Shown here: one piece after another, positions 23,401-38,400 of the stretch
How positions within the stretch are numbered: position 1 is the stretch's first letter
How the letters are laid out: each line of letters opens with the position of its first letter
Assembly: GCA_905147135.1 (NCBI GenBank)
Contig: LR990052.1
Coordinates: 18,972,200-19,036,199, forward strand
DNA: 64,000 nucleotides
Reading direction: 5' to 3'
Source: Blastobasis lacticolella
Lineage: Eukaryota > Arthropoda > Insecta > Lepidoptera > Blastobasidae
Translations under genes and position numbers: made by a program
The notes under the pieces: model-generated
Database searches by the model: none
What the model was told of the DNA's origin: nothing
The model's input: the letters and a program-made list of their open reading frames with translations, nothing else

Positions 23401-26400
23401 TTTATTATATTACATGCTCACGCCAACCACGTTATCACAGGCAGTACCAGCGCCCGCGCAGCCGCCGCGTGCACTGTAGCGCTGCTTGAAGCGGCGGAGT
23501 GCGGCGCACGCGCACCCCTCACCCCTGACGACCTCGCCGCGTTACTCGCTGGGTTGCAGAGCCCTCTGGAGGTAGGCAGGGGAGACACTACTCACCTAGG
23601 GCGTAACTGAATTTAGCCAAACGTCAAAGAATAGTGGCTCGACAGATCGTAGTTACGATGAACTGTTGGTCGACAGATTGCTTGGGCGATTAATGGAAGT
23701 ACGGAGGAATGGTAGTGCGATAAATTCGCACCTCTTTGTCCTTTGTTTATTGCCTGGAGAGGCAAACAGACTGACTGTCCACCTGATGGAAAGTGGTCGC
23801 CGTCGTCCAGGACATCTGCGATCTAAATCTTAAGGCCTGTTTTACATTGGTCAAGTGTTTAGCATAGTTGGCAAGTAAAGTGAGTAACTACACGGGAGTA
23901 AACCGATCGGACAGTAATGAGCAGTAATGAGTCCTTACAGCGTACTGTCACTGTCACACGCCACTGTCCTTGACCAATGTAAATCGACCATTACGGACAG
24001 GACGGCACTACTAAGGCAGGTGTGCACGATGACCCTGCTGACGATTCCGCGATCCTAATGGTTCAAGCTATCTTCGACCCTACTGCTTTTGTAATATAAG
24101 CGACTTTTGTTTATACTTTTACTGACCGAAATTGTCTCATTGGCGAATATAAGTTTCGCTGGTAGCTGAATCTCAAATTTCAACTTTTGTAATGCGCACG
24201 ACTAAGGAATGAAATGCTTCATCTTAGGTCGCATCATCATTTACCAACATGAAAGATAGCCTTAGCCTATCGGCGAATACGAGTTCCTCTTTCAAGAATC
24301 TCAAATTATCTGGAGATGGTGCTCTAACTCATACGTCATCATCACAGCCCACAACTGTCCACTGCAGGACTAAGGGCCTCTCACACGCAAGGGGAGTTCA
24401 GTGCCATAATCTGGGCAGGCGGGTTGGAGATCGCAGTGATAAAAATAGAACATTGGAAAACGCTGCTGCCCATTTTCTAGTCTACGGAGACTTCTGCCTC
24501 GAAAACATTAGTCGCCTTGTACGACACTCACGAACTGATACGTGGTGGTGCTCACTCGGCCCAAGAATCTGAAACTCTCATCTAGAGATGGTGGTATTTT
24601 TTTTCTTTTTCATACGGTAGGCAAACAGGCGAGCGGGCCACCTGATGGAAAGTGGTCACTGCCTATAGACATTAACAACACCGAGAGTATCGCCAATGCG
24701 TTGCACACCTCTATAACACGTTACTGGCAGCAAAAAGGCAAATGTCCCTCCGCTGCCAAAGCCACGGCTCCCCAAATCCCCACCTCATGGAGCACTGGAA
24801 ACCTTACTCACCGGCAGAAACACAATACTATTTAAAAGAGTATTATGTAACACACGCTCCAGGACGCACGCTCACCTGTTTCCTTCAGGGAACTTCTGAA
24901 GAAGCATTTCCTCAGAATTTGATGTTTGAGCTTTATGTATATATTTATGTGTATGTTTATATATGTATATATTTGTTATATGGATATATGTTTACGGGTA
25001 TGTATATTTATGGATTACTTATTTATGTACTTACTTACTGATAAGTTTTACTGGTCTCGTTTAATACAACGTGTTTTTTTTCAATTCCCATAACTTTAAG
25101 GTTATATTCTACCACTAAAAACAATTAATAAACTCCAAAGAACATGGGTTCTAAAATGCATATCTTCGAAGATAACATTAATTTTAGTTAAAATAATTCA
25201 TTTATTGTCTCCAGTAAGTTGATTCCTTATTTTTGCGACGTTGCCAAACTTCTACACGCACTACGACAGCAAAGTTATAAAAAACGTCCGGGCGGGATTG
25301 TCCCGTGTCAACTAGTGAAGTGAAAGCCAATTAGTCGCTATCGATAAAATTATACCTATTATCCTGAATTACGAAATGCAATTAGCACGAAAATAATTTA
25401 TGGATTGATTATTCCTTATTTAACTCTTATTAGCAATTAAGCATGAGTTGCTTATTTCGCAACTCTTTAAATTTTCAAAGTTAGACTATGAATGCTACTT
25501 GTCGAAACATAAATTGTTTCAACATAAATTTAATCGATAATGGTTATGGTGATATGTTCGGTGGCTGGATTGTAGCAGAATACCTACGAAACAATACCTA
25601 CCTTGAATTTATTACGAATAAGGGCACAGTCATTCAATATTCACCATATTTTTTAAAGTATTTGAATTACTGAATGATAATGTAATAATCGCAGTGGATG
25701 CCAATTGCGGGTTCATACCTAACCTACCAAAGCTGCGTTCGAGATGTCCGAGCCTTTGTATGACTAGGAATTCGAACCTGGAACCCCGAGATCACAGAAC
25801 AATGTTTAATAGTTCCATAATAAATTAAAACATTAAATTAATTTAAAATTACAAATTAAAAATAATTCCGGGAGGTATCGATTATCGATATCATTTAAAA
25901 AAAATTTACACCATACCCTAGCGGCGCACGAGTGTTCGATCATCAATGAACGACCGCTAGTAGTTCTTTGGATTCGGATCTTTCATCTTTACTTATGCGC
26001 ATCTCTTAGTGAAAATGAGAAAGAATATTTGTGTGTAGCGGGTGGCGACGCTGCCTGCAGTAGTGTAATATTGAGTTCAATGTGTGCGTAGGGTTGCTTG
26101 CTCGAAACATTAGGGATGCACATCACCTACTTAAAATAATGTTAAAATTGTAAGTGTAACAGAATGTAGATTTTAAAGTTAGTCTTCCTTGTTTTTTTAA
26201 TTTTATAAGTAAACATAAAATCCGTAATACGTTTATTTTTTTTAAAGCAAATTACTCATAAACAAGAGGTAGGTGATTGTACCTAACTAAACGAAACTAA
26301 AGACAATTTACACAATCTTATGTGATCAGATCAGAAAATGATCTGGGTGCCAAGTGCGAGTTTCATTCGCCATTCGGTAACGTTTACATAAACGAGAATT

Positions 26401-29400
26401 TGTGTGGCAAATCTTCTCTTATGACGCCAGGAGGAGCTGCTTCAATGTCATACTATTCGATTTTGTAAACGTAATCGAATGAATACGGGTAGTAAATAAA
26501 ACTCACACTAGGCACCCTGATCACGAATAGCGTAAAAATATCTACTAAACTTGACTTGATGAAATCCCACCAACAGCTTTTGAGACTCGTCTTAGTTTTG
26601 ACAACCCTAATATTGTGCCGCGATGACAAAAGAACGCACACATGGAACCGAGTCCCTCCGCGCCTGCAAGAAGCCCGTAGACCTACAGCCGAATACCGTT
26701 AGCAAAATAAGTAAAATTAATTGTAACTGCTTTGAAATACGGTTGATTTCACAGTGACTTAAATAACTAGCCGCCAAAGGAAGATTAACATGCACCTTTA
26801 TTTACTTACTTGTTCCCTGACCTTCGTCTTGCTTACAAGTATTGGTGCCCGCGATTAGAACTGTTATTATACCGATTTGCTGTTAAGTTTTGTTTTAATT
26901 TTTATTGTTGTACTATTGGTTTTTATTATTGTTAAACTATTGGTTGTTATTTTTATTTGTTAAACTGTTAGTAATTAGTTTAATTACAATGCCGAGGCGC
27001 AACTATCCGCCAGAACATCAAGCGGACATTCATTTTGTGTATGGTTATTGCAATGGAAATTCCGCGGAAGCTGTGAGAGAATACCAGCGTCGATATCCAA
27101 ATCGCACCGTTCCTGACAATCATACTTTCGTAAACGTAAGTTCTCATTAATTATTTAAGCATTTTGGTGTTTATTAGGCATTTCTTCAGTTAATAGGCAG
27201 TGATCGAAATGAAAAGGGCTAACTAGCCTGGGGTGGCCGACGAGACAAGGCTTGTGGGTGATTGCAGCCTCCGAGTTTTAGTTAATTGATTTTTATAGGT
27301 CTTAGGCCTTTCCGGGATCCGAGATTCGATAGAGATAAATTGTCAAAGTTTTGGTAGTTTTGGCCACACTTAGCCTTGTCGGCAGCTTTAGGTGGATTGG
27401 CCCCCTTTGTTCCGATCACTTGTAATAGGGCCCTAATAAAACAGTGATAATACAATAACCAAGCATTTGTTAATGTTGCATTATGTGTACTTTATCACTT
27501 AAAGCCACCCTGGGTTCCCGGTGGGGGTTGAATATTACTATGGAGAAAAAACAATTAACTGTAAAATGTAAAACCTATTTTTTTTATAAAACCACTTTTA
27601 CGGATCTACTCTTTACTCTACACATTGATATCTTTTTATTTTATTTTATCGTTAAGATCCGTTGAAGTAATTCAATGCGTAAAGTTCGCGTAAGCTTTAG
27701 TAAACAATTATTTTTATTTGTTACAGATACATAGACGATTTCGTGAGCAAGGCCTAAGACTAGCTTCACATGAGCGAGTCATGAACCTCTCATTGGACCA
27801 AGAAATGACGATAATGAATTTAATTATCGAAGATCCTACTTTATCCACACGACGTATCGGACGCATAGTTGGCGTCTCTCATACTATGGTGTGGAGATTA
27901 TGGAAGAGATATGGACTTCATCCTTATCATTATCGGAAAGTGCAAGGCCTTTTACCTGGTGATAATTTTTCACGAATCGCGTTTTGTCAGCGAATAAGTG
28001 AGTTTCTTATTCAAGATCCACTATTGATTACAAAAATTCTGTGGATGGACGAGGCACAATTTACACGAGCAGGCGTATTTAATAGTAAAAATCAGCATCA
28101 ATGGCAAGAAGAAAACCCGAATGCAGTGTGGGAAACATCGCACCAAAGAGAATTTTCGGTAAACATGTGGGCGGGAATTTTAAATAACAAACTTGTAGGT
28201 CCCATAGAAATACCGCATCGTTTAAATTCAAACAACTATCTTGAATTTCTACAAAACCTTTTAAATTTAGATTTTTTTGAAGATGTGGATCTAGAAAGTC
28301 TCCGTTCATTATGGATACAGCACGATGGAGCACCACCGCATTACGGAACACAAGTACGAGAGTACCTAAATGAGCAGTATCCACAACGTTGGATCGGCCG
28401 CGGAAGCCCGATCTTAGCGTGGCCGGCTCGATCACCAGATCTGACCCCTCTTGATTTTTATGTATGGGGCACCTTAAAAAGTAAAGTGTATGCTATAAAA
28501 ATTCTTTCCCGGGATCATTTGTTGCAGCGGATTCAACAAGAAGCAAATGAAATGCGTGCCAATGTAGTGAATTTAAATAGGCAAATTCGTACAAGAATAA
28601 CTTTATGCCTAGAGTGTAATGGTGGGCATTTCGAAAATCAATTAAATTTATAATTTTTAATAAAAAATGTTTTATTCACCTCGTCTTTTTGTATCCCAAA
28701 TGTAACGTACATTTGTTCTCTGGCAAGAATTTGAAACTCATGACTAACTTTTTTTTAACAAATAAAATAGTTGTTGTACATTTTTAAAGACACTCCCATA
28801 AACATTAATTAATTAATTAGTAAAAATACAAGCATGCAGGCAATCGCATGTAGGTAAATCTCAATGCGAACTAAATGTCACTACGAAAAAAATAATTAAA
28901 GTGAATCCTAGTTTGTTTACAAAAACAATGTTTTAGTAATAGCTTAAGATTAAATAATTTGTAAAATTACAATAACTGCTTAGCAAATTAAACACGTATG
29001 AATAAAAGGTCACTTCATTTTTTTTTGCAAGCTGTACAATTACTGCATTCTAACACGTAGTGCCTAACTTTCATTCATAAGTAAGTCCTATCATTCATAA
29101 ATTTAGGTAAAAGTCTGCGATGTTGCCATATTTCACATAAAGGGGTTTTCCATGGATAATCATACTTTATTTGAATTATTTTGTATGAAATGAGAAAATA
29201 AAATTAAAAATTGAATTTAGAAAATATGAATTTGTTATTTGATTCTTATACGTGGTCTCGTTGAAACCCTAGAGTTATGGGAATTCAAAAAAAACACGTT
29301 GTATATTTAAATTAAGGTTCTCTGGTAACTCTGGTTATTTTTAAAGTAGGTAAGGTACTCTTATTGCCTCTACCGCTCGCTAAAGCTCCTTTCGGCTTGT

Positions 29401-32400
29401 CTAAGGTTAGCTGGAAGAGATCCCGTTGTGGGATAAGTTCGCCTTTGCTTTGTAAGTGTTTCCTTTTGAAATGTACTATGTTGTTGCAATAAAGAGTTTA
29501 CATACATACATACATACATACACTTTGTGTTGTCACTTCATGATGGAACTCCATTATTATGAATTAAATCACTTCACTTTTAAAGTGGAACTAGTGTACA
29601 AAAAGTGATTTAATTCATAAAAGAGTATTGTTTAGCTGCGGTATTCTGTAAGGTACTTCCCCAATTCGAACGGGATGCCCCGCTATGCCCTACCTCTCTT
29701 AAAATCGGTCTATCTCGTACATGGTTACCTAGGTGGTCCGCGACGCGGCTCTGCGAGCGCTGTGGCGCGTGGCGGGCTGCGTGCCGCGGCTGCTCGAGGA
29801 GCCCGAGCACGCGCTCGACATCACCAAGCGGCTCTTCGTCGCCACCTTCGACCAGGCAGAGGACAACCGGTGAGTGCGCCACTCGACAAGTCAGGGTCAC
29901 CTACGTTCCCTGGAGGGGTTGAAACGGCAGGATAGGTTACCTCGGAGTACACCATGTCGTCGCACGGTCGGGATACATCTGTCTACGTCAGAGTTGAGCC
30001 GGTTTGTGGTTGGCGGCGGCGGGTGTTTCGGTTTGTGTGCCTTGACATCCGATGCCACCTAGGCCTTGTTTTTATTTTATGTAATACGGCAGACAAAGGC
30101 GGACCCTGGGCCCTCGCGTGCCGCGCGGGGGCGCAACCGGGACATAACGCCAAGATGATGATGATGAATACGGCAGACAAACAGGCAAGCGGGTCACCTG
30201 AGGGAAAGGGTCACTGCTGCCTATAGACATTCATTAGCAACATCAGGGGTGTCGCCGTTGCATTTCTCATCTCTAAAACCCCAGGACACTTTGCTCTAGC
30301 AGCAAAAGCAAATGCCTCTCCTATGCAAAAGCCACGGTCCCCAAATCCCCACCATTTACATGATGAGAGCTGTAGATTTCAAGATTCAATTAACTTCACT
30401 CAATAAATATACCCAAAGTTACCTCTTTTTGTTGTATTCTTTCAATCAGTTATCTAGCACCCATAACACAAGCTTTACAAGCTTACAAGCTTACTTTGGG
30501 GCTATATGGCGCTGTGTGAATTTGTCCACGATTATTTATTTATTTATTTAATATGATAACTAAATACAAACGGGCCACCATGCCCTTAAAGCGACTCGTT
30601 CCAACTAGCCAATCTCGTCCGGCAGGAAACTAGCAAAGGAGCTATGGGAGGCGCTGCCCCTCGCCCAGACCTGGTCCCGGGAGGGCGCCCTCGTACCACT
30701 GCTGCTGGCTGAGGTCCAACACCCAGCTGAGCCGCTGCAACGGGCCGCCGCCGCGGCCTTGGCGGCCTTGGCTGAACGCCAACAGGCGGATGTGGATTCC
30801 CTACTACTGGCACTACAGGATATTTACGTGGACAAGTTGCCGGTAAGTGTTGTGTGCCTTTTTTCTTTATTTAGAAACGGACAGTCTTTCACAAATTTTC
30901 CAAGATGCTACATCTTCGGCCGCATCGTCAGTTATCAACGGTGGATGGCGGTCAAATGCCTGTCTTGTCTAATAAAAAAAAAATCAAAAATATATTTAAA
31001 TAGGCCTGTAGTTTCCTAAGTATATGTAAATTACAAATAGTATAATATGCTGCTCCGACTTGCGACAATACTTAGTAGTACCTAAATTATATGATTTGCT
31101 GTCATTGTGGTTAGTATTACAAGTTATTCTATAATGCTTGCATATAACAGTTTGTTCTTTAATTTATTTTTATACTGTAGCAAGTTGTAATCAAAGATAT
31201 CGATATCATCTGTAAAAACACTGTGACGTGTGTTCGTATGTTGTAACGGAACTGTCTTGGGGTCTTCCCCTGGCTCAGACTTGATCGCGCAATACTGTGA
31301 TACCGATGATACTCACCGCATCCTATCGCTGCTACCAGGATATGTCCAGTTACTTGCGAAATGAACGGAGCCCCCTACCAAACGTTTCATGTGTTCTAGG
31401 GGGTCATTTCACTCAGCAACTGACTATATGTCGAACCAGTACGTGACTAATCATGGGGTGGGGGTTGTTCGCTGTAGTAAAATGTAAGCAACAGGGCTAT
31501 GCAAGACCCTCCCCCTGACGTAGATCTGAGGTAGTACTTTTTAGACTTAGAGGACTAGAGAGGATTTAGAGACTAGTTTAGGTAGGATATGTGGATCAGC
31601 TGGAACTTCTGTAGACCAGGAAATGAGCAGAGGTGTTTTTTGTTGTTAACTCGACTAAAATGAATAGGCTGTTCTTAGATAGGCATGTCCCATTTTCGGT
31701 CGCATCGTCAGTTAAGGTAGGTGAGGTGGCTGTGGCTGTCAAATGACTTACTAGTATGATAAAAAAAGAGCGCTGCTGCTCCTTTCCTTATATATTCCTA
31801 TCTCCAACCCCTTCGCTTGGTGTGAAGATTACGACAAAATCTTTCAAAATGATCCAGGATTTAGCAGTGCCTTTAATTACAGTGGAGCGACAGCCATCTG
31901 ACCTCCGTGGGACTACCAGGGAAACATGACCAGATTGAATCATGGTTACACATTCAGTCGCCTGAATGTGCAGGTTTCAAACCGACGTTTCCCTCACCGT
32001 AAAAGTATCGGTTAGCATTGAACTAAATGTACATAACTTAGAAAGTAGTGATTGGTACATGGCCGCAGTGGAATTCAAACCCGATGCCTCTCGCTTACGA
32101 GTCGGATACCTAAGCCACTCCGCCACGCTCCTCGTCTATAATCACCACTCTATTGTTTATTAATTTATTTAATAGTCTATTGCACACAAAAATTGTAACA
32201 AAGACATGCCAAATATATATAACAAAAAGCACTACTTATTCCTTTTTTTTAATTCTTAATAGGTTTACATTTGTCTTATTCTTTCTTTTGTTCTGGTATA
32301 AATAAATAAAAATAAAAATACGATTATTCCAATAAAATAACGAAGCCACAACAAATTCATGAGAGCTAGCCACAACCAGCAAGAGTTTTACAAAACTAGG

Positions 32401-35400
32401 TATAGGTCGCCCTGATCCCTAAACTGTATGAATGTCTTGCCCCGCCCCCGCAGCTGATCCCAGCACGGCTGGACCAGTTTGGCCACGTCGTCGAGGAGGC
32501 GGTGGACAAGTGGAGTGCCCGCCGCGGGGTGGCACTGACGCTGGCATATATATGGATATAGGATAGTTGTGTGGTGTCCAACAGAGTAGAATAACACCAA
32601 CCCCTTACACTCGTGGGTGTCGTACAAGGCGACTAATGTTTCCGAGACAAAAGATCCAGAGTCTCCGGAGGTTGGCAAATGGGCAGCAGCGTTTTCCATT
32701 ATTATATTTATAACACTGCGATCTCCAACCCGCCTACCAAGCGTGGAGAATATGGAAATAACCTCCCCTTTCATGAGAGAGGCCCCTAGTCCTGCAATGG
32801 ACTGTTATGGGCTGTGATGATGAATAGGCTTGCATTCTTCTCGTTCTTTCTTTTGTTCTGGTATGAATGTCTTGTCCCGCCCCCGCAGCTGATCCCGGCG
32901 CGTCTGGACCAGTTCGGCCATGTCGTCGAGGAGGCGGTGGACGAGTGGGGCGCCCGCCGCGGGGTGGCACTGGCGCTGGCTGCGCTGGCGCCGCAGCTGC
33001 GCGCGCCGGCCGTGCCCGCCACCATGCGGTTCTTCGTGGAGCGAGCGTTGGCGGATAGAGCGGACCCCGTGCGGGCGGAGATGCTCAACGCCGCTATGGC
33101 GATCGTCGAGCTGCATGGGAAGGTAAGTCGAGATGAAGCGGTGAGGGTGTTCGCGATTTCGAAATTTAACACATGGTGGAAAGCGATTATGTTACGCGAC
33201 GCTTCGCTTTCCAAAAGCCGTGATACCAAAATAGACCTTATTTTACGTGCAACACATTCCACTTCGATTTGATTTCACACTTTTTGCTTCTGAATTTTGC
33301 CAAATGTATTATGCGCATTAACCAGTGGCAGAGCTTTATTTTGACAGACCTCACGTCTTAGTAGCGCCACCTGGAATCGCGAAAACCCTCAATGAACGCG
33401 GCAACGATGATACTGAATGTGGCATTATAATTACCTAGCATGGCGTAGAAGAAGCACCTGACGCCCTCATTATTATCGTTGTCTGCTCAATTGGTTTGTC
33501 ATTTTATAATGAAATTTGAAACACGCTACGTGATCACATTTGTGATCAATTTAAATATTTGATACGCCACGTTTTATAGTTTCACTGCAAACTTTTTGAA
33601 GCCTGTAACGTCATTGCGATGCTGCACCGGCCGTGTGCAATATCTAAAGCTTACATTTATTCTAACATAGATGACTGACGAAATGTCGCATTCTACGGTA
33701 TACATCTCTTCATAGTCTTTATGTGAAAATAAACCTTACATTGTTGAGATAATGGTGAATTTGATTTCAATTTCAATTTCAATTTCAATTTATTTTTATT
33801 TGTGGTAACACAGGTAAAAAAAAAAGATGTTACATTAGACATAAGTGTGCTCAACTGTGACCTGCCATTCGGCGTACAAATTAATGGTTATGTAATTATG
33901 ATTTTATAAACAATGTCAAACTGTAATTAATTAGGTAAACAATAAATTGAAAACAAGATAAACACAATGTCAAATATACAATAATAATGTCAAATGCCTA
34001 ATACAGTTAAAAATATACCTATAAACCTTCATGTCGTACACTTAATATAACTGTAACTAAAATAAATCATTTTTTAAAAATCAATAAAAATAACAATACT
34101 AAAAACAAACAACAAATCTAGATGTCAAGGTATGTAAAAAAATAAATAATAAAAAGCTACCATGCTAAATATTCAAAGATGGGCGCAAGACTGTAATCTA
34201 CCTTCTTGTTTTTACAAAAAGTTCGTCTACCGTGTACAACGTTCTTTCCATGAGATACTTGTGCAGTTGTGTTTTAAAACGGTTCAGACTTTCAGTTTCT
34301 CGTATTATTTTCGGTATGGCATTATATATTTTTGCTACATTAACTTTTAGATAATGCTCTTCGACTTTGCCTTAGGATGAGTTGACTCTAAATAAATCTT
34401 AGATTTTTTCAACCCTTCACACCATTTGAAAAACATAACGGAGTGGGTGAAATAAAAATCAGACAAGTGCAAGTCTGTCTGCTGATTCTGGAATGATCAA
34501 TTTTCGTAATTTTTTGATGCTACTCAGTGAGAAGCGAGCAGACAGCCCACCTGATGGTAAGATGTAACTGTCGCCCATAACATCTACGGTTCTTACATTT
34601 AGGTTGCAGGTAACAAAAATGCAAAACCGCAGGTGCGGCGTTGTCACTTGTGAAATGCCTCATGCCTGTAATTTCGCTGGCTACCTCATCCTTCAAACCG
34701 GAACACAACAATACAAGCATTGTTGCTTGGCGGCAGAAATAGATAAGGCGGTGATACTCACCCAGGCGGACCCTCACGCTTGACAGAGTCCTACCACCTG
34801 ATAAAATCTTTCTAATATCTGTATGTCAAATTTTTTTTAGTTTATAAAATATTGATCTAAAGAGCGGCGAATCTACATACCTATATTCTTTTTTCCTGAG
34901 CTTACTTTGTTTAGTTTTATTTTTAGCACTATTCTCAACATGAATGTTTGAATAAGAGAGCGCATAGCCCATTAATTATCTGCAATATTTTTACGTTTTC
35001 TGCGTTAATGTTTAAATTGGCAAAATCAGGGCGATATAACGTTCGCAAGAGAGTTGTATTCTAATCTAGAACTTATTAAATGCGTACTTGCTTAATGCAT
35101 GTAGGTAGGTAAAAGTACAATAAGATTAGTAAATATAGATAAGGTGTACCTGCCTATGTAGGTACCTATGTGCCGGAAGACTAGTGTTTTCCGACAATCT
35201 GCATTTCCACTAGCTTGCGCTGATTTTAACATGCTTGAAACATGAATCCTTCCTTACGTTGTGTCCCACACAAATCTATTACATGTTCATCGACAACAGG
35301 AATCTAATCTGGACTATTGTAAATGATTTTCAAATACGTATAAGTAAGTTTTATAAATAACTAGAGCGTCGGTGGCCAAGCGGTTAGAGTATGCAACTCG

Positions 35401-38400
35401 TAAGCCAGAGGTCCCGGTTTCGAATCCCGCTCCGGCCATGTACCAATGACTGTTTTCAGAGTTACGTTAGTTGAATACTAACCGATGCTCTTACGGTGAG
35501 GGAAAACATCGTGATGAAACCTGCACATTCAGGCGACTGGATGTGTAACCATGATCCAATCTGGTCAGGTTCCCCTGGTAGCAGGGTCATGGAGGTCAGA
35601 TGGCAGTCGCTCCACTGTAATTACCTGACCTGCCAAATCCTGGATCATGGTCAAGGCGGACCCCGGGCCCTCGTGCGCGAGAGCACAACCGGGACATTAA
35701 CGCCAAGATGTTTTTTTTTTAAGTTTTATAGATAACTAGCCTTTTCCCGAGCGACCATTTTAAATGACGTCCCTAATGTATGAAAGCTAGTACTACGCAG
35801 AGGTCAAGCTGGATCTATGGTTCACCTCAACCGAATTCAGGTGTTCCAGTTTCCGAAATCACTTACTTCATACCTTATATGTTGCCAATAGGAATCTTAT
35901 AGCTACACAACAACAAAATGTTTCATTCAAATCCGTCCAGTAGTTCCGAAGATTAGCGTGTACATACAGACAAACAAAAATTTTAAAATACTTATTGTAT
36001 ACAGTAAGTATTATTTCTTTATCGATTTTAATTATTTTTTTGTAAATATGTTTTTACTGTTTTATTATCTGTATAGATCGATTGGTATTAGAGTATGTAT
36101 AAAATTCGATAATAATAACCTTTCTTCATGGGACTTATTCTCGTGCGAAGAAGAAATAAGTTTTTATTCTTATAATATTATACAAGTTTTATCTAACAAA
36201 ATCGATTTTGTTGAAATATTTTCTTTTCAATATGTATACACAGTTTTCTGTTTTATTTTTTACACACAAGCTAGCTAGTTGCCAAATTTGAACTTTCTAG
36301 ATCATCTGGAAGTGGGTTAGGTTTTTTATCTACATATATGTCAGTCAATCAGTACTAAATAGGAAATTTTTTTTACTGTAACATCTAAATAATGGTTTAA
36401 GCTGTGTTTATAAAATTTGGGGTACTACTTTATCTAGGGGGTCCAGGGGGAGAGGGTTACTTAAATAATTTTTGAGTTATGAAGGGGTCTAAAGTGTGTT
36501 TGTGTACACACAGGTGCTGCTCGCCAGTTCTCTTTTCTTGGCTTGAACTTGGCTCTGACACTCTCCCGTGTGTCTAGATGTGTACCTATCAATTTAATCG
36601 GTCCAATAGTTTCGGAAAAAATTAGCTGTACTGTGGCAGACGGGCACACGAGTGATCCTATAAATTTTGACGTGTGCTGTCAACCTATGGTTTTAATAAT
36701 GTAATTAATTATTGTTATCAAGACATATCTCTAAGAAGTTTGACATCAAAAATAAAAGAATTGAAATTTAACAGAAATTATATTTTATAATAACATTATT
36801 ATAAAATATAATTTCTATAATATTTTATATTAACGATTCATTATACTATACTAAGCTTCATTTACGTCGTTTTTACGAAATATTGATAAACATTAACAGT
36901 ATTGCAAAATAATAATTAAAATAATTTGTCTTAGCGACAAACTATTAGAATTAGTATTTGTGTGTATTAACGTTAATAAGTTTCAATAAGTATATACCTA
37001 CGTTGAATAAAGAATTTTAACCTTTTGAAGGGTTCCAAAACCCAAAAAATAAACCATTGTGTGATTGAGTTGAAGGTCGTTATGGACAGTGAGCTTTCTT
37101 TTGCTTGTGCGCGTCGATGTACTTTTGGGTTGCCTATCAATCTTGGCGATCCTGCTGCTACTTGAAAACCTATAGGACATTCACTTTCCTTTGTTGTGCA
37201 CTGTCCTAACTAGGATACTTCCTGAGTCGTCCACTGACCCTTCTGGTGTCAATGTCCTCGATCGTCGATCTTGGCGATCTTGCTGCTACTTGAAAACCTA
37301 TAGGACATTCACTTTCCTTTGTTGTGCACTGTCCTAACTAAGATACTTCCTGAGTCGTCCACTGACCTTTCTGGTGTCAATGTCCTCGATCACACTGCGA
37401 CATTGATTGATAGGTACACAGTACTCATACAAAACATTATACAGTATAGTTCATCATCACAGCCCGTAACAGTCCACTGCAGGACTTAGGGCCTCTCCCA
37501 CGAAAGGGGAGGTTATTGCTATAATCTCCACGCTTGGCAGGCGGGTTGGAGATCGCAGTGTTTAAATATAACAATGGAAAATGCTGCTGCCCATTTTCCA
37601 GACTACAGAGACTCTTGATCTTTTGCCTCGAAAACATTAGTCGCCTTGTACGACACCCATGAGTGTAAGGGGTTGGTGCTATTCTACTCTGCCGGACACC
37701 ACACGGCCAACAGTATAGTTACAATCAGTAAAAGACAGTTGAGCAAAGGCGGCCTTAGCGCTTCAAACGATCCACTTTTAAATAAATATGAATTTTTGCA
37801 ATTAGAGATCTGTTTTTTGCAATTGGTGAGGGACCGATGCCCGTGTGCGACCATGTGTGTTACGATTAAAGGAGAGTGCCTGTCCACGATATGAACCAAA
37901 AGCCCATAGCCCATAGCATAACGAAATGCCTCAGTTTTTTCTATAAATGTTTAAAGTGTTAATGCCAACATCATAATCTCAGCTGAACATAGGCCTTCAA
38001 CAATTACATAGGAATAAATATATTTTTCTATTGAGTCATACTGTAATAAAATTCAAATGGCGTCTTTTGTTATTTAATGAGCACAATATAAGCCGCCTAT
38101 AATTCGTCGATTGTTCAATAACAATCCATTAATCATCAAATAAGTAGTGACTCTTTTTAAATGGATTAAACAGATAACGACCTCCCGCTGTAGCAGCGTA
38201 CTTGGTTCACCTAATTACACTACTAGATTTTGTGATATGAAAGAAAAAAAGCGACGCAATTGCTAAATTTGCTGATACATATAACAAATATTTCCGGCAC
38301 GCATATTTATCGGAATTTAGATTAGATGCACCAAGTAATTGAATAGGTAATCAATGATTATTGTGAAACCCTGTATAATCTTTTCTTTTGAGGAAAAGCG

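Noticed and set aside
35365..35438. tRNA-Thr gene
   Set aside because: It is the head of a ~355-bp SINE with reversed copies at 31845 and 46410.
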